Source of the DNA: G963675935 sp963803125
GTDB taxonomy: Bacteria; Planctomycetota; Planctomycetia; Pirellulales; Thermoguttaceae
NCBI GenBank assembly: GCA_963803125.1
Contig: CAWDLR010000004.1
Coordinates: 558,001-622,000, forward strand
DNA: 64,000 nucleotides
Direction of reading: 5' to 3'
A program made the translations under genes and the position numbers. Of the stretch, positions 16,569-26,200 are shown piece after piece. Position 1 is the stretch's first letter, and every line of letters starts with the position of its first letter. Under the pieces are notes generated by a model. That model saw nothing but the letters and a program-made list of their open reading frames with translations. It did not search any database and was not told the DNA's origin.

Positions 16569-16704
16569 GAATCATGGACGCTGTCGAACGCCTGGTAGGT
16601 TATGCTTCAGCATAACAACGATTTGGCACGGCCGTTATGCTGAAGCATAACCTACGAATTCTGGCGGTTGTAGCAGGGACTGAATCATGGACGCTGTCGA
16701 ACGC
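16569..16704. repeat. Palindromic element flanked by 23-bp direct repeats
   Basis: A perfect 22-base inverted repeat (core TTATGCTTCAGCATAA) spans 16595-16655. The 23 bases at 16569-16591, which contain the ATG and first six codons of the URO-D family gene (MDAVER), are repeated exactly at 16682-16704, where the functional gene now starts. The left copy keeps the better ribosome binding site (AGGAAG) but runs into a stop after 13 codons inside the palindrome. Confidence 0.93.
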
Positions 16705-17744
16705 GTGGCAAAGGTCTTGCGGAAGGAGGTGCCCGATCGCGTGCCGGTGGGGCTGCACAACTTCTTGATGGCCTGCCGCATGCACGGCGGACGCTTTGAC
16801 GAAATCCTCCGCGACGGCGCGGCGATGGCCGAGGCACAACTGAACTTCTGGCGGACCGTGGGCCACGACCTGTTGATGCTGGAAATCGGCGTCTGCGCCG
16901 AGGCCGAGGCCCTGGGCTGCAAAATCCGCTACACCGCCGACGGCCCTTCGCACGTCGAAGAGCCGCTAGTCAAGGAACTCGACAACGTCGAGAAGCTCGC
17001 CGTGCCCGATCCCGAGCGGACGTTTCCGCTCAACGAACTGCTGAAAACGACACGAATCGTCAAACGCGAGACGGGCGGAAAGGTACACGTCAACGGCCGG
17101 GCCGATCAAGGGCCGGTGGCGCTGGCCTGCGCCCTGGTCGGGCCGCAGCGATTTTTGACGATGCTGATCGATCCGGAAATGACCGGCTGGTGCTGTCGGC
17201 TGCTGGGGTTTTGCAGCCGCATGAACCTCGCCCTGGGCGAGGCGCAGCGGCGGGCGGGGGCCGATAGCTCAACCATCGGGCTGGCGGGAGTCAGCCTGAT
17301 CTCGCCCGCCATGTTCAGCACTTACGAATTGCCCGCGCGCAGGCGTTTTGCGCGGCCATGCAGCGAAGCGGCGGCTTCGCCTTCGTCCACGCCTGCGGCG
17401 ACGAGACGCTGCTGGTCAAAAACCTGGTCGCCACCGGCGCCGATTGCCTCGAATTGGATCCCGCCACCGACCCGCAGTCGTGCAAGCGGATGGTGCAAGG
17501 GCGAACGAGCGTGCTGGGAATGATCGATCCCGCGCAGGTGATGCGTTTCGGCACGCCGGAGGATGTTCGCCGGCAGGCAATCCAAATGATCGGCACAATG
17601 GGCCCGGGCGGCGGATTCATCATCGGCCCCGGCTGCGCCCTGCCGGCCGACACGCCGCTGGAGAACGTGCAGGCGTTGATGGAGTGCGCGCGGCGCGAGG
17701 GCGTTTACGGCCCCGACGGCCGACCGGCGGCAATACCTGATTGA
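16687..17744 (+). pseudogene. Uroporphyrinogen decarboxylase family protein, frameshifted
   Basis: The joined product is about 352 residues, the size of URO-D/MtaA-type proteins (haem synthesis or corrinoid methyl transfer). It shows HVNGRADQGPVALACALVGP, a central TIM-barrel region, FAFVHACGDETLLVKNL and GCALPADTPLENVQALMECA near the end. The frame breaks at 17332-17334. Reading TAC GAA TTG CCC and then one base back gives the expected YELPRAQAFCAAMQR, so one C seems missing from a C-run. In typical planctomycetes these proteins are paralogues of HemE with unknown substrates, and the HACGD motif fits methyltransferase-like members. An assembly indel is as likely as a true pseudogene. The gene start is duplicated by a palindromic insertion. 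Confidence 0.8.
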
Positions 17745-17772
17745 GGATCTCTGGCAAAATCGGAATGCGACC

Positions 17773-17797
17773 GTACTCCTCACGCTCCGCGTGAGGG
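17773..17797. repeat. Short palindrome between convergent genes
   Basis: A hairpin with core CTCACGCTCCGCGTGAG between the URO-D and MFS stops. It matches a single arm of the element at 39216-39283 and could act as a bidirectional terminator. Confidence 0.6.
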
Positions 17798-17818
17798 AGC
17801 GCACGGGTTGAGTTTCCA

Positions 17819-19078
17819 TCATGCTGGTCTCCTCGGATTGACAAGTTCCGCCGCCGACCTCCGCATGCGCAGTCCGATCAAACCAGTCAGCCCGCAAGCC
17901 AACACCGCGGTAACGGCGTACGTACTGGCGTTCGGCGAGCCAGGTATGAGGTAGAGGCCCAGGGCGCCGACCGCCGGGCCCAGGCAACAGCCCGCGCCGA
18001 TCATCGCTTCGTGCAATCCGCCGTGCTCCCCCTTCGTCTCGCCAACGTCCATCGAATAGAACAGCGACAAGTAGTAGATCAGGCCCACGGAGATGCCGAA
18101 GAGTCCCTGGACGGCGGCCAACAGCCCGAGATTGTGCAAGAGGAATAGCAGGCTGAAACTGGCGGTCAAGCCGACGAATCCCCCCAGCAGCCAGCGGAAG
18201 CGGTAATGCCAGCCGGTCCATTGCCAGAGCGCGACGAAGGTCCCCAAGCGGGCGAACATCCAGATCGACCAGAACAGCCCGGCCTGCGCCGTCGACAAAC
18301 TCAGCGTCTGCGACAGGGCGGGTATGCTGGCGCTGACTGCCGTGATGCCGACGTAGGAGAAGGGGATCGCCAGCCACGCCATCCGCAGAAACGTGCGCGA
18401 ATTGCCGGGCCGAGCCGGAGCAACCGTTTCCACATGCGGCGCCGCGCGCCCCGCGACGGGGGCTGCACTGATCGGTGCGCTTCCCAGGCCAAGCACCATC
18501 AGGAATTGACCGAGGTGCACCAGCGGCGGCAGCCAGAAGATGCTGTTCTGTCCGAGCTTTTCATAGAGGGCGCCGCCGAAGAAATACGTCGCCGCCATCG
18601 CGCTCGACCAGACGACGTTGTAGATGCCGATATTCCGCGGCAGCTCTCCGGCGGCAACGCCGTCGCTCACCAGCGCTTCCAACGGCGGCCAGGTGAAGCA
18701 CAGCGCCGCCATCCAGCCGGCATAGACCAGCAGGATCACCGGCAGCGAGGAAAAGAACATTCCCAGCAGCAGGCAAGCCGACATGCCGCCCAGGCCGGCC
18801 AGCAGCGCCGTGCGGTAGCCGAAACGCTGGGCAAATCGTCCCCCTTGCCACGAGGCCAAGGCGTAGACCAGCCCGCCCAACGCCGCGGCCGAGAGATTGC
18901 CGCAGTCGCGAAAGCCGAAACGGTCGCGGAGCAGAAAGAAAATGTAGTAGCCGGAATAAGACGTGGCCAGCGAGTTCAGGCCTTCGAGCACGAAGAATAC
19001 GGCTCTCGATGTCCGCGCAGGTTCGGGCGGCCGTTCGCATGGATGCGGGCTGACGGACTGTCCTTGAGTTCCTGTCAA
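17819..19078 (-). CDS. MFS transporter
   Basis: A 419-residue major facilitator with 11-12 membrane segments. The N-terminal half has LNSLATSYSGYYIFFLLRDRFGF and GGRFAQRFGYRTALLAG, the loop 2-3 region between helices; the second half includes MFARLGTFVALWQWTGWHYRFRW. The substrate is unknown. No ATG opens the frame; TTG at 19078 is chosen because GGGAG lies eight bases upstream and it begins only five bases after the preceding exporter's stop. The frame stays open much further upstream, but that part is only the antisense-like third frame of the exporter gene. It is last in the minus-strand run ATPase, exporter, MFS. Confidence 0.85.
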   Translation of the reverse strand: MTGTQGQSVSPHPCERPPEPARTSRAVFFVLEGLNSLATSYSGYYIFFLLRDRFGFRDCGNLSAAALGGLVYALASWQGGRFAQRFGYRTALLAGLGGMSACLLLGMFFSSLPVILLVYAGWMAALCFTWPPLEALVSDGVAAGELPRNIGIYNVVWSSAMAATYFFGGALYEKLGQNSIFWLPPLVHLGQFLMVLGLGSAPISAAPVAGRAAPHVETVAPARPGNSRTFLRMAWLAIPFSYVGITAVSASIPALSQTLSLSTAQAGLFWSIWMFARLGTFVALWQWTGWHYRFRWLLGGFVGLTASFSLLFLLHNLGLLAAVQGLFGISVGLIYYLSLFYSMDVGETKGEHGGLHEAMIGAGCCLGPAVGALGLYLIPGSPNASTYAVTAVLACGLTGLIGLRMRRSAAELVNPRRPA

Positions 19079-19083
19079 GAGGT

Positions 19084-20739
19084 CTACTCCCTGGCATCCT
19101 CGCTGGCATCGAAGCGGTGGTAGGCCCAGGCCATCGTCAGCAGCACGCCGACGGCCGGCAAGAGCAGCGCGATCCAGGCGACAAGCAGGGCCGCCGGCAT
19201 ACTCTTGGTGAGCAAGTAGACGATCGCCGCCGGGATGCCCGCCTCGACCGCGCAGCCGCCGAGCACAAACGTCTTGACGATCATGAAGAGGATTACGCGG
19301 CCTGCTTTCAAGAAGCCTTCCGAGCCCGTGGCCACAAGCGGCGAGGGATAGAGCAGGAAGAGAAAACTCTCGACGCCGAACAATATCCAGTTGAACGGCA
19401 GGACGAACAGGGCGGCGGCCAGCATTTCGCCCGCGGCCGGCGGCAACGCCACGGCGACGGCGGCGAAGACCAGCCAGTCCAACAGCGTCATCATCATCGT
19501 CACCACCAGCATCTGCCCGCCGGCCATCGCCATCGACCCGATGGGCAGCGACTTGAGAACATCCATCCGCCCGAAATCGCCGCGAAAGCCGAAGGGGGCC
19601 TGGGACGAATAGAGGAACGTCGCGTAGGCCGCGATGCCGATGACGAAGTGCGGCAGGATCTTCGGCAGCAGCTCCTTGTTGTGGCCGGCGCCGATCACCA
19701 TCGGCGCGCCGACGGCCAGCATGATGATCGCAATCATGACGAATCCGCCGCGGCCGCTGCGGAGCAACTGCACCGTCTGCCGCCAGAGCACTGGCCCCAT
19801 GCCGCCCAGCCACGGCGGCTGCCGCAGCCGCGTGCTCTGAATTGCGCGTTTCGAGCGCGTAGCGAAGGCCCCTTCTCTGATCATGCGGCGTTTCCGCTCC
19901 TGGATCTGCTGGCTGACGCGCACCGCCGTCTCCAGATAGTTGGCGTCCAGCCAGATCGCCAGGGCATAAATGCCGACGACCACGATCGTTCCCAGCGCCG
20001 CCCAGCCCAGCGCGTCGGGGATCAGCCGCTCGGCGGTGATGATTTTGGCGAACACGGCGAAGGGGGCCAGCACGACTTCGCCGACCGCCGAGTGCCGCAG
20101 CCGCGAAAGCGTCTCCTGCCAGGGGCCGTCGAGCCCGCGGCCGGCCGCTTGCCCCAGTGCCGCGGCCAGCGCGACGATCACCCCCGCCAGCAGCAGTTTG
20201 CGGACCCGGGTAAAAGCCCGTTCTCCGATACTCTGGGCGATCAACTGCGCGCACATCGTCACGCTCCCCACCATCAGATAGGCCAGAAAGAAGCCGGCTG
20301 CCGCCGCCGGCAACGAGCGGACGTGTATCGCCATCGCCGTCGCGAAGAACGGCGCGACAAAGACCGCCGCGGCCACGCTGCCGAGAATCTTGTAGAGCAG
20401 GAGCTGCCGCCGCGAGAACGGCGCCGGGAAGAGCATGTCGACGTCGCTGGGCGAGAAGTAGATCGCCCGCTCCCCCAGCGACGTGACCACGCTCAACACC
20501 ACGTACAAGAACATCCCCACCGAGACCAGGTCGCCGAACGAATCGACGTGTTGGCCGATCCCGCCATGCCGGCCCAGCCCGAAGGCCATCAGGATATTCG
20601 GCACGATCATCATGCCGAAGACCAACAGCGCGAAGCCGGTCAGCAATGCCCCGCGCACCGACCGCAGCTTGCGGCCGATCGAGCGGAGCCCGCCGCGAAC
20701 CCGCAACCGGTACAACTTCCACAAGGCGGGGTGCATCAT
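19084..20739 (-). CDS. ABC exporter membrane protein (PF16962-like)
   Basis: A 551-residue membrane protein with about 10-12 hydrophobic segments in two blocks separated by a basic cytoplasmic loop (RVSQQIQERKRRMIREGAFATRSKR). The early motif REAL-type ABC-2 segment reads GERAIYFSPSDVDMLFPAPF, typical of the putative ABC exporter family of planctomycetes. Two tandem ATGs (20739 and 20736) follow the ATPase stop by five bases, so translation is probably coupled. Together with the ATPase it should form an exporter of unknown substrate. Confidence 0.85.
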   Translation of the reverse strand: MMHPALWKLYRLRVRGGLRSIGRKLRSVRGALLTGFALLVFGMMIVPNILMAFGLGRHGGIGQHVDSFGDLVSVGMFLYVVLSVVTSLGERAIYFSPSDVDMLFPAPFSRRQLLLYKILGSVAAAVFVAPFFATAMAIHVRSLPAAAAGFFLAYLMVGSVTMCAQLIAQSIGERAFTRVRKLLLAGVIVALAAALGQAAGRGLDGPWQETLSRLRHSAVGEVVLAPFAVFAKIITAERLIPDALGWAALGTIVVVGIYALAIWLDANYLETAVRVSQQIQERKRRMIREGAFATRSKRAIQSTRLRQPPWLGGMGPVLWRQTVQLLRSGRGGFVMIAIIMLAVGAPMVIGAGHNKELLPKILPHFVIGIAAYATFLYSSQAPFGFRGDFGRMDVLKSLPIGSMAMAGGQMLVVTMMMTLLDWLVFAAVAVALPPAAGEMLAAALFVLPFNWILFGVESFLFLLYPSPLVATGSEGFLKAGRVILFMIVKTFVLGGCAVEAGIPAAIVYLLTKSMPAALLVAWIALLLPAVGVLLTMAWAYHRFDASEDARE

Positions 20740-20744
20740 CGTTC

Positions 20745-21467
20745 TTAAGATTCGGTGGCCTTGAAGAAGATCGCCTCCAGCGAGTTCTCGCCTTCGAGGT
20801 CGGGATATCGGGCGCGGGCCTCTTCCATCGTGCCGCAGAACAACCGCCGCCCCTTGTGCAAAATCAGCAAGTCGGTGCACAAGTCCTCGACCAGCGACAA
20901 CAGGTGGGAACTGATGACCACCGCCGCCCCGCCGGCGGCCTGCTGGCGGATCGAATCCTTCAGCGTGCGGATGCCGCGCGGATCGAGGCCGGTCATCGGC
21001 TCGTCGAACAGTATCGCCGCCGGGCGGTGCAAGTAGGCGCAGCAGATGGCCGCCTTCTGCCGCATTCCCCGCGACAATTCCCGCGCCGCCGTGTCGCGAT
21101 TCTCCGTCATTTCGAACTGCGCCAGCAGCGCCTCGGCCGCGGCGGAGAAATCGGGCACGCGGTAGGCCGCCGCAATGAAATCGAGATGCTCCCAGACCGT
21201 CAGCGAATCGAACAGGTGCGGGTCGTCGGGCACCAGGGCCAATCGCTGCTTGGCGGCCACGGGATTCTGCACGATGTCATATCCATCGATCGCCAGCCGC
21301 CCGTTGGTTGGTTGCAGCACGCCGGCCATGGCGCGGAGCGTCGTGGTTTTGCCCGCCCCGTTCGGGCCGAGCATCCCCAGAATCCTGCCCCCGGCCGCCT
21401 CGAAAGACAAATCCTGCACCGCCAGAGTTTCGCCGTAATTCTTCGAGAAGCCGGTTACCGAGATCAT
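20745..21467 (-). CDS. ABC transporter ATP-binding protein
   Basis: A 240-residue ATPase with Walker A GPNGAGKTTT, Q-loop region LALVPDDPHLFDSLTVWEHL, signature LSRGMRQK (in place of LSGGQ, as in many ABC-2 exporters), Walker B AILFDEPMTGLDP and switch histidine ISSHLLSLVEDLC. It energises the membrane protein encoded directly downstream. ATG at 21467 (MISVTGFSKNYG) fits the family start; an in-frame start at 21500 would add an odd leader. Upstream lies the palindrome at 21586-21663. Confidence 0.93.
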   Translation of the reverse strand: MISVTGFSKNYGETLAVQDLSFEAAGGRILGMLGPNGAGKTTTLRAMAGVLQPTNGRLAIDGYDIVQNPVAAKQRLALVPDDPHLFDSLTVWEHLDFIAAAYRVPDFSAAAEALLAQFEMTENRDTAARELSRGMRQKAAICCAYLHRPAAILFDEPMTGLDPRGIRTLKDSIRQQAAGGAAVVISSHLLSLVEDLCTDLLILHKGRRLFCGTMEEARARYPDLEGENSLEAIFFKATES

Positions 21468-21585
21468 GCTTGTTACGAGCCTCAAGCGGGGTTGGCCCAC
21501 AAGGAAACCAAGCGCCTATTCGCTGTCAAATCGGCAATGTTGTTGTCGTCTATTGGGTATCAGGAAACAAATGTCGGGGTACGTC

Positions 21586-21663
21586 GTTTAGCCGGCGAAC
21601 TTGTTCGCCGTGGAATGTCGGGTTTTCTGGTCGAAGCACGGCGAACAAGTTCGCCGGCTAAAC
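21586..21663. repeat. Intergenic palindromic element with GTTTAGCC ends
   Basis: Perfect 25-base inverted arms (21586-21610 and 21639-21663, core GGCGAACTTGTTCGCC) around a 28-base spacer. The outer ends GTTTAGCC and GGCTAAAC are shared with the elements at 1413 and 7492, but the inner sequence differs. Confidence 0.88.
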
Positions 21664-21866
21664 CATTCGCACGGCATCACTTACCCGAGTCCCAATAGCC
21701 GCGACCCGCAAGGGCAGCCCCGCCGCCAAGTCAAAGTCGGCGTCTCGGAACAAGCAGGATACCAGAAATTCCTTCCGCCCGCGACCCCCCCGCGCGATCA
21801 GGCCGAGAGTAACGGGTTATGGCGGGCGGAAGTTCATTGCATCTCCGATCGACAATGTCGCAATGC

Positions 21867-21935
21867 CGTTTAGCAGCCGCCGGCACGGCGGCTCTGAGCG
21901 GCGGGAAAGCCCGGGCCGCCGTGCCGGCGGCCTAC
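21867..21935. repeat. Intergenic palindrome abutting a stop codon
   Basis: Inverted arms with core GCCGCCGGCACGGCGGC (about 21874-21890 and 21914-21932) begin near a GTTTAG end. The right end reaches the stop codon of the small membrane protein gene on the minus strand, so it may serve as that gene's terminator or 3' stabiliser. Confidence 0.75.
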
Positions 21936-22222
21936 GCAGCGATGGCGTCTCTTCTCAGTTGTCTCGCCCACAGCGTCAGCCAAAGGGCGATCAGCACGAC
22001 CAGCCACATGAGGAGTTTCATAACGACGATGCCCCAGAACCAGACGACCTGGACAAAGCTCCAATCGATGTTCGGCCCCCAGAGCGACAAGACCCAGGCC
22101 GGCCGCGCATGCACAACCGCCAAGCAAGCGACCCATTGTACCGTGACAAAACCTAGGGCGATCAGTGCGAGCCACCATCCGGCGATTGCCGCGGCCCTGA
22201 CTCTTCTCTCGAAGATGTTCAT
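21932..22222 (-). CDS. Small hypothetical membrane protein
   Basis: A 96-residue protein with two strong hydrophobic segments: AGWWLALIALGFVTVQWVAC and VVWFWGIVVMKLLMWLVVLI. Both termini are basic (ERRVRAAA, RQLRRD), so both probably face the cytoplasm. Starting at 22222 is supported by AAGGGGA upstream. No family is recognised and there is no operon partner; the rhodanese gene is divergent from it. Confidence 0.7.
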   Translation of the reverse strand: MNIFERRVRAAAIAGWWLALIALGFVTVQWVACLAVVHARPAWVLSLWGPNIDWSFVQVVWFWGIVVMKLLMWLVVLIALWLTLWARQLRRDAIAA

Positions 22223-22440
22223 GGCGACGTCCCCTTTCCGCCTCGACCTCGCTCTCCGCACTCGCGTGAAAACGAAGGCGCGGCTTGTTTTAGCGGACCA
22301 CTGAATTCTATCGGCCCAAGCGGCGAAGTCGAAGCAAGCGGCTACACCCCGCTAGCAGCACGGGCGCGCACCGGGCACTTAGGCGTTGCCAGGGCCGTTT
22401 ATAATTCGATAGTAACCGGAACATTCCTAGGAGATTTGCC

Positions 22441-22770
22441 ATGTCAGTCAAGACCATCAGCGTCGAGAGCGCCCATGAGCTATTGCGGACCGATCCGGCC
22501 GCCATCCTCGTTTGTGGCTATGAGAACGACGCGGATTTTCGCAAGAATGACTTGGAGGGAGCGATCTCCCTGAGCCAGTTCAACCAACGGATCCATTCGT
22601 TCCCCAAGGACGAGAACGTGATTTTCTACTGTGCCTGCCCGCACGATGAAACGGCGACAGCGCAGGCGGAGAAACTGCAGAAGCAGGGCTTTACGAACGT
22701 CCACGTGCTCGCGGGCGGCGTGAACGCCTGGAAGTCGGCAGGTTACGGCCTCGTCGGAACGGGGAGGTAA
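22441..22770 (+). CDS. Rhodanese-like domain protein
   Basis: A single-domain cytoplasmic rhodanese of 109 residues. The active-site cysteine is in FYCACPHDETA, with a second cysteine two residues away, and HVLAGGVNAWKSAGY closes the domain. The loop CACPHDETA is longer than the six-residue sulfurtransferase loop, so activity on thiosulfate is uncertain; sulfur relay or phosphatase-like use is possible. AGGAGA lies eight bases before the ATG and a TATAAT box is at 22400-22405. A GC-rich hairpin at 22801-22834 follows the gene. Confidence 0.88.
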   Translation: MSVKTISVESAHELLRTDPAAILVCGYENDADFRKNDLEGAISLSQFNQRIHSFPKDENVIFYCACPHDETATAQAEKLQKQGFTNVHVLAGGVNAWKSAGYGLVGTGR

Positions 22771-23260
22771 CCGCCGCGGGCGTTGGCGGAGCGAGGACCA
22801 CCGGCCCGCCCGGCGCTTGAGCCGGACGGGCCGGCGGAGCATTTCTTGGGGCGAAAGGCAACGGCGGGTTTTTCGTTTAGCCGCGACCCGCAGGGGAGCG
22901 GTTCTAATTCGCTCTATGCCTCACCCCTCTTCCTCGTGCCGCCGCGCCATGCTCGCGACCGCGGCGGCGCATCTCCGGGCGCACAACGTCCGCTGCGTCC
23001 CCCGATTTCTGCCATAGACAAACGCTGCGGTAATATATACACTAGTACACGAATGCTTTCCACTCCACCCGTTCCCGGGCGCAGCAACGGATTTCGGCGT
23101 TTGCAGTCCCTCGAGGCAGCGGAGAGCATTGGTCCGTGTCAGCGCTTCCCTTCGGGGCGCGGCTAAACGGCCGGTAGAAAAGGGAGTTGGCCATTTCTGC
23201 CACCAACAACTACTGCGCCACGCATTCATCACTCATCGTTCATCATTCATCATTTCCCTC
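22771..23260. other. Repeat-filled spacer before dnaE2
   Basis: This stretch has a GC-rich hairpin (22801-22834), a GTTTAGCC-type arm (about 22876-22903), the dispersed repeat at 23071-23171 and a CATCATTCATC-type low-complexity tract (about 23223-23258) that runs up to the dnaE2 start. No gene is seen in it. Confidence 0.7.
23071..23171. repeat. Dispersed repeat of about 100 bp (copy 2, inverted)
   Basis: Its reverse complement matches 9672-9776 over most of its length, starting GCCGTTTAGCCGCGCC. An unpaired partial arm of the same type (CGTTTAGCCGCGACCCGCAG) lies at about 22876, so the two may form a long inverted pair around 22876-23171. Confidence 0.7.
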
Positions 23261-26200
23261 ATGTACGCCGAATTGCACTGCAAGACGAACTTCTCGTTTC
23301 TCGAAGGGGCGTCGCATCCCGACGAGCTCGTCTGCCGCGCGGCGGAACTGGGATACCACGCCCTGGCGATCACCGATCGCAACAGTCTGGCCGGCGTGGT
23401 GCGGGCACATGGGGCGGCGAAGGACCAGGGCCTGAAACTGATCGTCGGCGCCGAAATCACTCCCGACGACGCCCCACCCGTCGTGCTTTGGGCCACCGAC
23501 CGCGCCTCCTACGGCCGGCTCTCGCGGCTGATCACCCTCGGCCGCCGCCGCGCCCCCAAGGGCGAGTGCCGGCTCCGCTTCGATGACGTCGCCGAGCACT
23601 GCGGGGGATTATTGGCAGGAGTAAGTGGAGAGGGGAGAGAGGAGAGAGGAGAGGGGAGAGGGACACCGACCGTGCCTCTTTCTCTTCCCTCTCCACTCTC
23701 CTCTCTCCCCTCTCCTCTCTCCCCTCTCCCCTCCTACCGCGACCTGTTCGGCGACCGCTGCTCGCTGCTGGCCGAACTGCACTACGGCCCGGACGACCGC
23801 GGACGATTGCAGTGGCTGCTGGAAATCTCGCGGCAGAGCGGCATCCCGCTGGCGGCGGCCGGCGACGTGCATTATCACGTGCCCGAGCGGGCGGCCCTGC
23901 GCGACGTGTTGACCGCGGTGCGGCACAATTGCACCGTAGCCGACGTGACCGGCCATCTGTTCGCCAACGCCGAGCGGCACCTGAAATCGCCCGAGGAGAT
24001 GGCCATCCTCTTCGCCGACGCCCCCCAGGCCCTGCGCCGCACGATCGAAATTGCCGAGCAGTGCAACTTCTCGCTCGACCAATTGCGCTACGAGTATCCC
24101 GAGGAGTTGGCCCCGCCGGGCATGACGCCGCACGAATATCTCTCGCAACTCGCCTGGGCCGGGGCGGCCGAGCGCTGGCCCGGCGGCGTGCCGCAGAAGG
24201 TCTGCGGGCTGTTGGAGCACGAGCTGCAACTGATCGCCGAGCTGCATTACGAGGCTTATTTCCTCACAGTTTGGGACCTGGTGCAATTCGCCCGACGGCG
24301 CGGCATCTTGTGCCAGGGCCGCGGCTCGGCCGCCAATTCGGCGGTCTGCTATTGCCTCGGCGTCACCTCGGTCGATCCCGAGCGGATGGACGTGCTCTTC
24401 GAGCGGTTTGTCAGCCGCGAGCGGAACGAGGCCCCCGACATCGACGTCGATTTCGAGCACCAGCGCCGCGAGGAGGTGCTTCAATATCTTTATGAGAAGT
24501 ACGGCCGCGACCGCGCCGGCATCACCGCCGAGACGATCACCTACCGTCCCCGCTCGGCCGTCCGCGACGTCGGCAAAGCCCTCGGCCTGCCGCCGGAAAC
24601 GATCGACGCCCTCGCCAAGCACATCGAGCATTCCCGCGAAGATTGGAAATTGCAGATCGCCGATATCGACCCTCACTTTCAGGGAGAGGGGCTAGGGGCC
24701 AGGGGCCAGGGGCCAGGGGTTGGGGGTCAGGGATCCGGGGTCAGGAATCAGAAGCCAGAACGGGGCGTTCATGCCTCCGACGATTCCCTATACCCCTCAT
24801 CTCTCATCTCTCATCCCTCATCTCCGAAATCCCCAAATCCCCAAATCTCCAAATCCCTAAATCCTGAAGGCCCTCACCCTAACCCTCTCCCAAAGGGAGA
24901 GGGGACAAATGTGGCCCACTTCGCTGACCTCGTTGACCAACTGATCGGTTTCCCACGGCATCTTTCGCAACACACCGGCGGCATGGTCATCACCCGCGGC
25001 AGGCTCGACGAACTGGTGCCGATCGAAAACGCGGCCATGCCCGATCGCACCGTGATCGAGTGGAACAAGGACGATCTCGACGAATTGGGCATCCTCAAGG
25101 TCGATTGCCTGGCGCTGGGAATGCTCACGGCCATCCGGCGGTGCTTCGAGTTGATCGGTGGGGCAGACATTCCTGTCTGTCCCGGGCAGACAGGAATGTC
25201 TGCCCCACCGATCAGTTCTCGGCACTATGGTCGGCGGCTGACGCTCGCCGACGTGCCGGAAGGGGACGAGGAGGTCTACGCCATGATCCGGCGTGCCGAC
25301 ACGATGGGCGTGTTTCAGATCGAGAGCCGGGCGCAGATGAGCATGTTGCCGCGCTTGCAGCCGCGCTGCTTCTACGACCTGGTGATCGAGGTGGCGATCG
25401 TCCGGCCGGGCCCGATCCAGGGCAATATGGTCCATCCCTACCTCCGCCGCCGCAACGGCGACGAGCCGGTGAGCTATCCGAACGATGCGGTGCGCAGCGT
25501 GCTCGAAAAGACGCTGGGCGTGCCGCTGTTCCAGGAGCAGGCGATGCGGCTGGCGGTGGTGGCCGCCGGATTCACGCCCGGCGAGGCCGACCAGCTTCGC
25601 CGCGCGATGGGCGCGTGGCGGCGGCCCGGCGTGATCGACCAGTTCCGGCAAAAACTGATGCAGGGGATGCAGGCCAAGGGCTTTTCGCCGGAATACGCCG
25701 AGGCGGTCTTCGGGCAGATTCGCGGCTTCGGCGATTACGGCTTTCCCGAGTCGCACGCCGCCAGTTTCGCCCTGCTGGTCTACGTGTCGGCGTGGCTGAA
25801 GTGCCACTACCCGGCCGCCTTCACCGCAGCACTGTTGAACAGCCAGCCGATGGGCTTTTACGCCCCCGCCCAACTGGTCCGCAACGCCATCGAGCATGGA
25901 GTGGAAGTGTTGCCGGTCGATGTCAATTTCAGCAATGGGGATTGCGCGCTGGAGGAAAGTCGGCAGTGGGCAGTCGGCAGTCGGCAGTGGATGGTGGATA
26001 GTGGACAGTGGATGGTGGATAGTGGACAGCGGGTGGTGGATCGTGGGCAGTGGGAGAGGCGGGCTCCGCAGTCTGGATTGACCTCTGACGATCAGCAGCC
26101 ATCAACTCAACAACAGCCGATCGCCCACTGCGGACTGCCCGCAGCCCACAGCCCACTGCCGACTGCCGACTGCCGACTGCCGACTGCCGACTGCCGACTG

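Noticed and set aside
16574..16615. A 13-codon open frame with a good ribosome site after the symporter
   Set aside because: It is the duplicated start of the URO-D family gene cut off by the palindrome, not a separate peptide gene.
19079..20722. A 967-residue open frame continuing upstream of the MFS gene on the minus strand
   Set aside because: The upstream part is another frame of the ABC exporter gene, which shows clear membrane segments and family motifs in its own frame.
22801..22834. GC-rich hairpin after the rhodanese gene as an intrinsic terminator
   Set aside because: The stem is good but no T-run follows, so it is only mentioned with the gene.
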